The notes under the pieces: model-generated
What the model was told of the DNA's origin: nothing
Database searches by the model: none
The model's input: only the letters and a program-made list of their open reading frames with translations
IMG/VR virus record: IMGVR_UViG_3300046464_000101
Coordinates: 1-43,974 of that record
Strand: one strand, 5' to 3'
DNA: 43,974 nucleotides
Origin: a virus
Shown here: piece by piece, positions 1-8,450 of the stretch
Numbering within the stretch: the stretch's first letter is position 1
How the letters are laid out: every line of letters begins with the position of its first letter
Made by a program: the position numbers and the translations under genes

Positions 1-54
1 GCATTAGAAGCAGGAAAACAAATTACAAATTTACAAATAGGGGAGTCTAACTAA
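1..54 (+). CDS. 3' end of an upstream structural-type gene (partial)
   Basis: An open frame runs from the window edge to a TAA at 52-54 and encodes a 17-residue tail, ALEAGKQITNLQIGESN. The stop overlaps the ATG of the next gene (TAATG), which is typical of translationally coupled phage genes. It probably belongs to the same fibre or virion gene run, but too little is visible to assign a function. Confidence 0.6.
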   Translation, partial: ALEAGKQITNLQIGESN

Positions 55-1244
55 TGGCAATTAGTGATAATCAAAAAATTGACTACCTATTTAAGAAGAT
101 TGGTTATGGTGCTACTAAAACAGATATTAATGCCAATAAGTTAGCGGCCAACGAAGCAATAGCAAGTCCACTTTTATTACGTGGTGATAAAGTTTGGGCA
201 GAAGCAGGTAGCATACCAGCAGTAAAACCATCAGCAGATACAACACAGGTAAAATTATATAATGCTGTTGAGTGTTCAGAAGATATTACATCAACAGGAA
301 ATAGAACATGGAAAACAAGTATTACAGATTGGATAACTCCAGAATTTGGTAGTACATATCTAGTAAGTGTTTACATACATGATACTAACGATTCAGCAGG
401 TGCTGAAAGTTTAGCTAACAAAGTATTTGTAACAGGTAGTGGTAATAATGACGAATGGTTCTTTGATTATCAATCTGGTGTACTAAACTTTATTGGTGAT
501 AGTTTACCAAATGGTAAATCATTTACAGGTAAAAGTGTATATATAAGTGGAGCAGTATATCAAGGTAGATTTGGTGTAGGTGATGCAACAGTAACGCAAG
601 GCTTACAAGATCAAATTGATAGTATCATTCAAAATACTGATCCAGCGGCACTTGACTCTTTAAGTGAAATTGTTACAGCCTTTCAAGGCGCTGATAGTGC
701 ATTCGCAACAAGCACAGAATTAACTGACTTAGAAGCACTATTAAGAAATGATTTAGCATTCCCATCAACTAGTATAGAGCCAGCACAAACATTTACAGGT
801 GATGGCACAACAACAGAATATCAATTAACAGCTAGTGATTTACCTTCAGTAGAAGCTATTGATGTATACGTAGACGATGTATTACAAAGACCAGATGTAT
901 TCTCAATAGATTCAAATAAAAAACTAGTATTTAATGTTACACCAGATAATGGTGCAGATATATATGTAAAGTATAGATTTCATTTTGCAAGTATTACAGC
1001 ATTTCCTGATAACTGCATAGAAAATAGACATCTAAACTTGATATATAATAGTAGTCAGTATGCTGGCGACAATAGTACAACACAATATACTATTCCAACT
1101 GGTCATACTGTACATAGTATATTAGTAATTGTAGATGGAGCAATACTTCCTCCTACAGATTATAGTATACTAGGAGCTACATTAACTCTTAATAATGCTC
1201 CATCAACTGGAGCGGTTGTAGACTTCAGATTTCTTCCAATTTAA
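54..1244 (+). CDS. tail fibre-like virion protein with beta-sandwich repeats
   Basis: This 396-residue protein is read as a tail-fibre or fibre-associated virion protein. Around residues 195-222 it carries the motif NTDPAALDSLSEIV, which recurs four times in the giant fibre gene downstream and is common in T4-like marine phage fibres. The C-terminal half holds two copies of a beta-rich module (about residues 243-310 and 335-396). Each follows the pattern GDGTTTEYQL, then a V-x-V-D-D/G core, then a closing strand. A third copy sits near the end of the 1393-6123 product. The start overlaps the preceding stop (TAATG) and is preceded by GGGGAG. It is followed by a 148-base gap with a late promoter. 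The exact structural role is not known. Confidence 0.7.
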   Translation: MAISDNQKIDYLFKKIGYGATKTDINANKLAANEAIASPLLLRGDKVWAEAGSIPAVKPSADTTQVKLYNAVECSEDITSTGNRTWKTSITDWITPEFGSTYLVSVYIHDTNDSAGAESLANKVFVTGSGNNDEWFFDYQSGVLNFIGDSLPNGKSFTGKSVYISGAVYQGRFGVGDATVTQGLQDQIDSIIQNTDPAALDSLSEIVTAFQGADSAFATSTELTDLEALLRNDLAFPSTSIEPAQTFTGDGTTTEYQLTASDLPSVEAIDVYVDDVLQRPDVFSIDSNKKLVFNVTPDNGADIYVKYRFHFASITAFPDNCIENRHLNLIYNSSQYAGDNSTTQYTIPTGHTVHSILVIVDGAILPPTDYSILGATLTLNNAPSTGAVVDFRFLPI

Positions 1245-1278
1245 ACAATATCATAATATATAATAAACAGCAATATTG

Positions 1279-1287
1279 AATAAATAC
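1279..1287 (+). promoter_or_regulatory. T4-type late promoter (AATAAATAC)
   Basis: The octamer AATAAATA followed by C matches the T4 late consensus TATAAATA except at the first base. It lies about 105 bases upstream of the giant fibre start. A hairpin at 1313-1342 lies between the two. Confidence 0.65.
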
Positions 1288-1312
1288 ATTGTATGGGTTT
1301 TACGGCCTATGC

Positions 1313-1342
1313 AGAATACTTACTTTATGTACGTATTCTTTT
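1313..1342 (+). terminator. hairpin with short T-run in the giant-fibre leader
   Basis: AGAATAC (1313-1319) pairs with GTATTCT (1333-1339) around a 13-base loop and is followed by TTTT. It could be a weak terminator or attenuator in the leader between the late promoter and the giant fibre gene, or simply leader structure. The stem is only 7 bp, so confidence is low. Confidence 0.35.
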
Positions 1343-1392
1343 GCTTATAAAGATTATAGGCAAATCAAATATATTTGATTGGAGAAATCTCT

Positions 1393-4300
1393 ATGGCTTT
1401 TAGACAAATTAAGAGTCCGGCGTTGGCTAACCAAGCGGTTATCGATACCAAACTTGATGCGAGTTCAGTTTCAGGCCAAACTGCAACTACATCAGCAAAC
1501 AACTTAGATGCTTTCCTTTTACACGACAATGCGACTTCAGCTCTGAAAAGTATTACAGCGGCAAATTTTATTGGTTCATTTACAACTGATGATATTACCG
1601 AAGGTTCAAGTAATGAATACTTTACAGATGCAAAAGCTCAATCAGCAGTAGCGGCAGACATTGCTACAGCAGTGGCGGCAGAAGCAGTGATAGCACGTGC
1701 GGCTGAACTTCAGAACGCAAATGATATCGCGGCTGAAACGTCAAGAGCGACAGCGGCAGAGGGTGTAAATGCGACGGACATCGCAAGTGAAATAAGCAGA
1801 GCTACAGCGGCAGAATCCGCTCTAGATACAGCTTATAAAGCGGCAGATGCTGGATTACAAACTCAAATAACAAACATTATATCAAACGTTGACCCTGCGG
1901 CATTAGACAGTTTATCTGAAATTGTTGCAGAATTTCAATCTCAAGATAGTGCATTGACTGCGGCAATAACAGCTAACTCGACTTTAATTACAAACGAGAC
2001 AGCTAGAGCTCAAACTGCAGAACAAGCAAATGCAACTGCAATTAGTACAGAAGCAACAAGAGCACAAGGCGCTGAAGCAACTAACGCATCTGATATTTCA
2101 ACAGAAGCGGCAACTGCTAGAGCGGCTGAAAATGCACTTGATGCTAGAGTAACTGCTAATGAAGGTGACATTACTACACTAACAACTGGATTGGCGGCGG
2201 AAATATCTGCTACAGACGGTGAAGTTTCACAACTACAAACCGACTTAGCGGCAGAAGTTACACGTGCATCAGGAGCTGAATTAGCAAATGCACAAGACAT
2301 TGCAAACGAAGCGACTGCAAGAGCAAATGCAGATACAGCGGTAAGAACAGACTTTGCAACAGCAGATGCAACAACTTTAGCATCAGCACAAACATACGCA
2401 GATACAGCAGAAGCAGATGCAATCGCTACAGCGGCGGCAGATGCAACTACAAAAGCAGACGCGGCACAAGCGGCGGCTGAAGCACACGCAGATACAGTAT
2501 CAGCGGCAGAGACAGCGGCTATCAATACAGCGGTAGCAGTAGTTGACGCTAAAGTTACTACAAATGCTTCAGATATTAGTGCGTTAGAAACAGTAGTTGG
2601 TGATGTAGCAAATACACCACTTGATACTACAGCAACATCAATTGGTGCGGCTATCAACGAACTTCACGGTGAGATTGATACTAACACTACAGATATTGCA
2701 ACTAACACAGCTGATATCGCAACTAATACAGCTGACATTGCAACTGAAACAGCTAGAATTGATAACATTCTAACTAACACAGACCCAGCGGCACTTGACT
2801 CACTGACTGAAATCGTTACAGCTTTCCAAGCTGGTGATTCAGCGGCAACAGCGGCAATTAACGCAAACGCAACTGCTATTTCGCAGAATGCTTCAGACAT
2901 CACAACTGGTGACGCGGCATTACAAACAAATATCAATGCGGAGTCTACAAGAGCACAAGCGGCTGAAGGTGTTAATGCGGCGGCAATAGCGGCAGAAACA
3001 ACAAACAGACAAGCAGGAGATGCATCAACTTTAGCATCAGCACAAGCATATGCTGATACAGCTGAAGCAGACGCGATTTCAACTGCGGCGGCTGATGCAA
3101 CTACAAAAGCAGATGCGGCAGAAGCAAATGCAATCGCAGACAGTGATGCGGCAGACGTAGCACTAATGGGTGATGCAACACTAGACGGTACAGCAGGTAA
3201 TACTGTAACAGATAGAATTGCAACAGCTAAAGCGGGTGCAGAAGCAACAGCAGAAGCTTATACTGACCAAGAAGTTCTAACTGAAAAGACTAGAGCACTT
3301 GCGGCAGAAGCGGCAAACACACTAGCTATTACAGCTAACACTGGTGATATAGCAACTAACGCGACAGACATTGCAACTAACGCAAGTGACATTGCAACAG
3401 AAACAGCAGACAGAATTGCGGGTGACGCAACTCTAACTACTGCTATTTCAAATGAAGCGTCAACAGCTAGAGCGGCAGAACTTGCTAACGCACAAGCGGT
3501 AACAGCAGAAGAAACAAGAGCACTTGCGGCAGAAGCGGCAAACGCAACAGCAATAGCAAACGAGGTATCTCGTTCAACTACTGCTGATTCAACGCACACA
3601 GCTAACATTGCAACTAACACTAACGATATTGCTACTAACTTAACAAGTATCAATAACGAAGTAGCTAGAGCAACAACAGCTGAAGCGACACTTCAAAGCA
3701 ACATCGACACGGAAACAGCTAGAATTGATTCAATCCTAACTAATACGGATCCGGCGGCGTTAGATTCACTAACTGAAATTGTTTCAGCATTCCAAAGTGC
3801 TGATAGTACAATCAATGGTGCAATCACAAGTCTAAGTAATACTGCTTCAACAGACAGAGCGTTAATTCGTACTGAATTTGCGGCGGCTGACACAGCATTA
3901 GACACACGTCTAACAGCTGAAGAAGGCAAAGTATCTACTTTAGAAACACAAGCAGGTAGTGCGGCACTACAGACAACTGCACAAACGTTATCAGAAGCGA
4001 TCAACGAACTGAACTCAGGTACAGCGGCTGATTTAACTTCTGTTAATAACGCAATTGATGCAGTAGAAACTGGTGCAGGTTTACAAAGTGACGGTTCTTA
4101 CTCAGCACACTCAGGAACACACGCAATTGATTCAGCTTCATCATTACATGATGCAGACTCTAAATTAGATGCGGCAATCCTAGCTGAAAAAACAAGAGCT
4201 GAAGCGGCAGAAGCAACACTAACTACAAATGTTTCAGCAAATGCAACAGCAATCTCTGGTAATACAGCAGACATTGCAACTAATGCAACAGCAATCGCAA

Positions 4301-6123
4301 CTAATGCATCTGACATCTCTACTAACGCGGCAGACATAGCGTCTGAAGCAAGTACAGCTAGAGCGGCAGAATCAGCGAATGCAAACGCAATTACAGCAGA
4401 AGCAACTACAGCAAGAGCGGCTGAACAAGCAAATGCAACAGCTATCGCAAATGAGTCAACAAGAGCTCAAGCGGCAGAAGCGGCAAATGCAACTGATATC
4501 GCAGACAACTTAACTGAAATTACAGCTACACAAGCTGGCGCAGGTTTAGGTGTTGATGGTACATATTCAGCAAATGCAACAGCAGACTACATCTCAACTG
4601 CATCATCATTGAAAGATGCTGATAACAAGTTAGATGCGGCTGTTAAAGCAGAAGAAACTAGAGCTACAGCGGCAGAAGGTGTGTTAACTACAAACCTAGC
4701 AACTGAAGTAACTAGAGCTCAAACTGCAGAACAAGCTAATGCGGCAGATATTGCTACAGAAACAGCTAGAGCAACAGCGGCGGAAGCGGCTAATGCAACG
4801 TCTATTTCAACAGTAGCAACAGACTTGGCAACAGAAGTGACACGTACAGACGCTTTAGTAGTCACAGTTAACGATATTATCAGTAACACGGATCCAGCGG
4901 CGCTAGATTCATTAACTGAAATCGTTACTGCTTTCCAAAATGCAGACAGCACACTAACAGGTACAGTAGCGGCAAACGCAACTGCCATTACTAACCTAAG
5001 TACAGCTTTAACAAGCGAAGTAAATGACAACGACACAGACCACGCGGCGGCGACAACTGACAGGGCGGCTATCCGTACTGAGTTTGCGGCGGCTGATGCG
5101 GCTCAAGACACAGTAATCGCAACTAAACTAGCACTTGCTGGTGGAACAATGAGTGGCGATATTGCTATGGGCGGTCAACTAGTAACAGGTTTAGGAACAG
5201 CGGCCAATCCAGGTGACGCAGTATCTAAAGCAGTACTAGATGCGGCAATTTCAGCACAAGACATCTCTACTAATACTACAGATGACTTAGCTGAAGGTTC
5301 AAACCTATACTACACTGATGCCAGAAGCAGAGCGGCAATTAGTGTTAATGACGTTGCAGGCGCAGGCTTAGTAAGCTACGATAACAGCACAGGTGTTATC
5401 TCGGTTGACACTAACGAATCAGTCCTAGACTTAACAGATGTATCTGATACAGATTACACTAACAAAGACGGATACGTATTAGCAGTTAACTCAAATGAAG
5501 ACGGTATGGAACTGAAAAACCCGTTAAATGTTTTCTCAACACAAGAGAGAATGACAATTAATGGTGATGGATCTGCAACGCAGTATTCATTAACTTTCAC
5601 TACAACACAAGACCAAGCAATGGTTTTTGTTGGTGGTGTTATTCAGGATCCATCAACTCACTACACTATCGATAGTGCGGCGAAAACTATCACGTTTAAC
5701 TCAGCAGTACCAGTTGGTACACAAATTGTTGTGTTATCACCAGGTGCAGGACTTAACCCAGTACTACTTGCTAACTCAGTATCATTCGACAAACTAGCGG
5801 CTGATATTAAAGCATACGTACAAAAAGGTGAAGTATCAGCTTCCGGTTCAACTACAGTTGATTCATTCAACGGTGCGTTGTATCGTTCAGCGAAATACAT
5901 CATGCAGGTTGATGACGGCGCAGGTAACTATGAGACACGTGAAGCTTTAGTAGTACATGATGGTAGTACTGCATACATTACAGAGTACGCAATGGTTTAT
6001 ACTGGTGCAGACTTAATTGGTGATGCAAGTGTTACTATGAACGGAAACCAAGTTGAATTAACTTACACTCCGACAAGTGGTACAGCTACAGTTAAAGTGA
6101 TCGCTACTTACATTGATGTGTAA
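1393..6123 (+). CDS. giant Ala/Thr-rich repetitive tail fibre protein
   Basis: This 1,576-residue protein is probably the shaft of a long tail fibre. I start it at ATG 1393 (MAFRQIKSPALANQ), because GGAGAA at 1381-1386 sits 6 bases upstream. An earlier in-frame TTG at 1375 would bury that ribosome site. The N-terminus resembles those of the genes at 8451 and 10251 (MAFRK, MAFKI). Most of the length is helical repeat of the type ETARATAAEAANATAI, with stretches of TADIATN heptads, as expected of a trimeric coiled coil. Four copies of NTDPAALDSLTEIVTAFQ-like blocks break it up at roughly 1881-1930, 2761-2830, 3721-3800 and 4871-4940. Near the C-terminus is a GDGSATQYSL beta module shared with the 54-1244 product. 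Ala-Ala is written almost only as GCG-GCN. Long open frames on the opposite strand are artefacts of this composition. Confidence 0.85.
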   Translation: MAFRQIKSPALANQAVIDTKLDASSVSGQTATTSANNLDAFLLHDNATSALKSITAANFIGSFTTDDITEGSSNEYFTDAKAQSAVAADIATAVAAEAVIARAAELQNANDIAAETSRATAAEGVNATDIASEISRATAAESALDTAYKAADAGLQTQITNIISNVDPAALDSLSEIVAEFQSQDSALTAAITANSTLITNETARAQTAEQANATAISTEATRAQGAEATNASDISTEAATARAAENALDARVTANEGDITTLTTGLAAEISATDGEVSQLQTDLAAEVTRASGAELANAQDIANEATARANADTAVRTDFATADATTLASAQTYADTAEADAIATAAADATTKADAAQAAAEAHADTVSAAETAAINTAVAVVDAKVTTNASDISALETVVGDVANTPLDTTATSIGAAINELHGEIDTNTTDIATNTADIATNTADIATETARIDNILTNTDPAALDSLTEIVTAFQAGDSAATAAINANATAISQNASDITTGDAALQTNINAESTRAQAAEGVNAAAIAAETTNRQAGDASTLASAQAYADTAEADAISTAAADATTKADAAEANAIADSDAADVALMGDATLDGTAGNTVTDRIATAKAGAEATAEAYTDQEVLTEKTRALAAEAANTLAITANTGDIATNATDIATNASDIATETADRIAGDATLTTAISNEASTARAAELANAQAVTAEETRALAAEAANATAIANEVSRSTTADSTHTANIATNTNDIATNLTSINNEVARATTAEATLQSNIDTETARIDSILTNTDPAALDSLTEIVSAFQSADSTINGAITSLSNTASTDRALIRTEFAAADTALDTRLTAEEGKVSTLETQAGSAALQTTAQTLSEAINELNSGTAADLTSVNNAIDAVETGAGLQSDGSYSAHSGTHAIDSASSLHDADSKLDAAILAEKTRAEAAEATLTTNVSANATAISGNTADIATNATAIATNASDISTNAADIASEASTARAAESANANAITAEATTARAAEQANATAIANESTRAQAAEAANATDIADNLTEITATQAGAGLGVDGTYSANATADYISTASSLKDADNKLDAAVKAEETRATAAEGVLTTNLATEVTRAQTAEQANAADIATETARATAAEAANATSISTVATDLATEVTRTDALVVTVNDIISNTDPAALDSLTEIVTAFQNADSTLTGTVAANATAITNLSTALTSEVNDNDTDHAAATTDRAAIRTEFAAADAAQDTVIATKLALAGGTMSGDIAMGGQLVTGLGTAANPGDAVSKAVLDAAISAQDISTNTTDDLAEGSNLYYTDARSRAAISVNDVAGAGLVSYDNSTGVISVDTNESVLDLTDVSDTDYTNKDGYVLAVNSNEDGMELKNPLNVFSTQERMTINGDGSATQYSLTFTTTQDQAMVFVGGVIQDPSTHYTIDSAAKTITFNSAVPVGTQIVVLSPGAGLNPVLLANSVSFDKLAADIKAYVQKGEVSASGSTTVDSFNGALYRSAKYIMQVDDGAGNYETREALVVHDGSTAYITEYAMVYTGADLIGDASVTMNGNQVELTYTPTSGTATVKVIATYIDV

Positions 6124-6154
6124 GGAGTATATCGCTTCTTAAGTAACCAAACTT

Positions 6155-6189
6155 AAAGGGGCGTAACAAATTAAGGTTACGCCTCTTTT
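6155..6189 (+). terminator. rho-independent terminator after the giant fibre gene
   Basis: A 13-bp stem (AAAGGGGCGTAAC against GTTACGCCTCTTT, with one G-T pair) with an 8-base loop ends in TTTT. It lies 31 bases after the fibre stop. Confidence 0.8.
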
Positions 6190-6199
6190 AAAGTAGCTT

Positions 6200-6219
6200 T
6201 ATTATCAAAGTTGATAATA
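6200..6219 (+). repeat. perfect 9-bp inverted repeat, operator-like
   Basis: TATTATCAA and TTGATAATA flank a 2-base centre. The spacing is too short for a good hairpin but is typical of a dimeric protein-binding site. It sits between the upstream terminator and the late promoter at 6233. Confidence 0.5.
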
Positions 6220-6232
6220 CTGCTAGAAAAAG

Positions 6233-6241
6233 AATAAATAC
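6233..6241 (+). promoter_or_regulatory. T4-type late promoter (AATAAATAC)
   Basis: AATAAATA plus C lies 52 bases upstream of the fibre gene at 6293 and downstream of a strong terminator, so it is the only evident promoter for that gene. Confidence 0.65.
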
Positions 6242-6292
6242 TTTGCTACTCAATGTGGCAATAACTTTTTTGATCAAAAAGGAGTCATAAAA

Positions 6293-8338
6293 ATGGCACA
6301 AAGAAAATTTATAATTGACGGTGGTTTTAAAACTGATGACGCCTCAGAATTACTAGCCAATTTAACGATGGGTGGTTCAATCCTACCTGACGTTGATTCG
6401 GATGGTACAACTGGTTACGACTTGGGTTCTACTACTGCAAAATGGAAAGATTTATACCTTTCTCAAGGATCACTTTACATTAATAACCAAAAAGTAATCC
6501 ATGATGATTCAGGTACAATCGTTCTTAAAGCAGATACGGACCAAGGCTTAACTGTTAAAACTGAGGGCACAGGAGTAATTACCCTGCAATCAACACAAAC
6601 AGTAAATGTCGCTGGTACTTTACAGATGCTAGATGGCAAAAACATCACTTCAAGTGGTGGAACTTCAGTTGGTTTTGGTGACAAAATTGACATGAATTCA
6701 AACAAGATAATAAATGTTCCAAATCCGACAGACGGTGGGGACGTTTCTAACAAAACTTATGTGGACTTACAGATTTCAAACGTAGTCAACGGTGCACCAG
6801 GTGCGTTAGATACATTGAACGAATTAGCAAACGCCTTAGGTGATGACGCTAATTTCTCAACTACAATAACTAATAACATTGCGGCAAACGCAAGTGCTAT
6901 TACTGCTCTACAAACTACAAGTAGCAATAATGGTACTGCAATGACTACAGCTCAAGCAGATATTATTGCTAATACAACAGCTATATCTTCTGAAGCAACT
7001 ACAGCTAGAGCGGCAGAAGCCACTTTAACTACAAACCTAGCGGCAGAAACTACAGCTAGGGTAGCTTTTGAAACATCTGCAACTGCAGACATTGGTTTAA
7101 AAGCGGCGAAGACTTATGTTGATTCACAAGACGCGGCATTAACATCTACACTACAAAGTTATGCAGATACAGCTGAAGCAGATGCTGTTACTTCTGCTAA
7201 CTTATATACAGACGGTAGAGAAACTGCAATTACAACAGCTTATACTAGTGCAATATCAGTACTTACAACTGATGATGTTCCTGAATCAGGATCACCAACT
7301 AATGTATACTTTACTGACGCAAGAGTAGATACTGCATTAGGTACAGTTGGCGCAGACATTCTTCCTGCAACAACTGAAACTTACAACTTAGGTTCAGCAA
7401 CAAATCGTTGGAATAAACTATTCCTAAAAGGTTCAACAATTGACCTAGGTGGTGTAGACATTTCAGCTTCAGGTGGCGGTATGTCAGTTGGTGGTTCAGA
7501 CATGGCTACTCAAGCATATGCAGACCAAGCAGAAGCAGATGCGATTACAACAGCAGTAGCTAATATTAAAGGCAATGCTCTAGACATGGGTGCTAATGAT
7601 ATTACTACAACTGGTAAAGTTAAATTTGCTAACGTTTACGCGACAGACGGCGATCTACCAGCGGCGGGTACATACCACGGTATGTTTGCTCACGTACATG
7701 ATGGTGGAAAAGCTGTTTTTGCTCACGCAGGTAACTGGGTGGAACTAGCTAAACAATCAGATCTTACAACTGCGGTTAACAACCTTGTAGATTCAGCACC
7801 AGGTGCTTTAGATACATTGAATGAACTAGCGGCGGCAATGGGTGATGATGCTAACTTTAGTACAACAATGACTAACAACCTAGCAAGTAAAGCGGCAACA
7901 GGTACTAACATGATAGCTGGTAACGGCTTAACAGGTGGTGGTACACTAGCAAGTGATCGTACATTTAACGTCGGTGGCGGAAATGGTATCACAGTAAGTG
8001 CAGATGGCATAGCTATGTCAGGTTCATATACTGGTGACTTTACAGCAACTGGTGATGTTACAGCATACTCAGATGAGAGCTTAAAAAGAAACATTCAAGT
8101 AATTGATGGTGCTCTAGGAAAAGTAGAGAATATTAGTGGTTACACTTGGAACAGAATTGCAGATGATTCAAGAGCAACAGGTGTTGTTGCCCAAGAATTA
8201 GAAGCAGTACTTCCAGAAGCAGTACACACTGATGCAACTGGTTTAAAATCAGTAGCATATGGTAACATTACAGGTCTACTAATTGAAGCGGTTAAGGAAT
8301 TATCAGCTCAAGTAGCAGAACTTAAAGCTAACAAGTAA
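6293..8338 (+). CDS. tail fibre protein with C-terminal peptidase S74 chaperone
   Basis: This 681-residue fibre protein ends in an intramolecular chaperone (peptidase S74 family, about residues 590-681). Visible marks of the family are YSDESLKRNI, with the Ser and Lys used for self-cleavage in endosialidase-type fibres, then GVVAQELEAVLPEAV and a terminal helix. In known members the domain trimerises the fibre and then cuts itself off. Upstream are two APGALDTLNEL blocks (near residues 165 and 500), a coiled-coil middle, and a segment FANVYATDGDLPAAGTYHG (about 444-484) that recurs in the gene at 10251. ATG 6293 follows AAAGGAG. It is a single-gene unit between a late promoter and a strong terminator. 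Confidence 0.85.
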   Translation: MAQRKFIIDGGFKTDDASELLANLTMGGSILPDVDSDGTTGYDLGSTTAKWKDLYLSQGSLYINNQKVIHDDSGTIVLKADTDQGLTVKTEGTGVITLQSTQTVNVAGTLQMLDGKNITSSGGTSVGFGDKIDMNSNKIINVPNPTDGGDVSNKTYVDLQISNVVNGAPGALDTLNELANALGDDANFSTTITNNIAANASAITALQTTSSNNGTAMTTAQADIIANTTAISSEATTARAAEATLTTNLAAETTARVAFETSATADIGLKAAKTYVDSQDAALTSTLQSYADTAEADAVTSANLYTDGRETAITTAYTSAISVLTTDDVPESGSPTNVYFTDARVDTALGTVGADILPATTETYNLGSATNRWNKLFLKGSTIDLGGVDISASGGGMSVGGSDMATQAYADQAEADAITTAVANIKGNALDMGANDITTTGKVKFANVYATDGDLPAAGTYHGMFAHVHDGGKAVFAHAGNWVELAKQSDLTTAVNNLVDSAPGALDTLNELAAAMGDDANFSTTMTNNLASKAATGTNMIAGNGLTGGGTLASDRTFNVGGGNGITVSADGIAMSGSYTGDFTATGDVTAYSDESLKRNIQVIDGALGKVENISGYTWNRIADDSRATGVVAQELEAVLPEAVHTDATGLKSVAYGNITGLLIEAVKELSAQVAELKANK

Positions 8339-8356
8339 TTATATTACTAATATATT

Positions 8357-8389
8357 AAAGCGAGTGTAAGAAATTACACTCGCTTTTTT
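8357..8389 (+). terminator. rho-independent terminator with GAAA tetraloop
   Basis: A perfect 13-bp stem (AAAGCGAGTGTAA / TTACACTCGCTTT) closes a GAAA loop and is followed by T residues. It lies 18 bases after the S74 fibre stop. Confidence 0.9.
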
Positions 8390-8415
8390 AATGACTATAC
8401 AATACTTTAAAAAGC

Positions 8416-8424
8416 GATAAATAG
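8416..8424 (+). promoter_or_regulatory. T4-type late promoter (GATAAATAG)
   Basis: GATAAATA lies 27 bases upstream of the ATG at 8451 and just downstream of a terminator. Confidence 0.7.
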
Positions 8425-8450
8425 TATTATAATTAGCTGTAGGAGCAAAA

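Noticed and set aside
1375-1392. Upstream TTG start for the giant fibre gene
   Set aside because: GGAGAA at 1381-1386 serves ATG 1393, whose product begins MAFRQ like its neighbours.
2010-5903. Long minus-strand open frames inside the giant fibre gene (for example 2010-2657, 3258-3653, 4098-4337)
   Set aside because: They are antisense shadows of Ala/Thr-rich repeats, giving Val/Ala/Ser-rich nonsense without ribosome sites or family marks.
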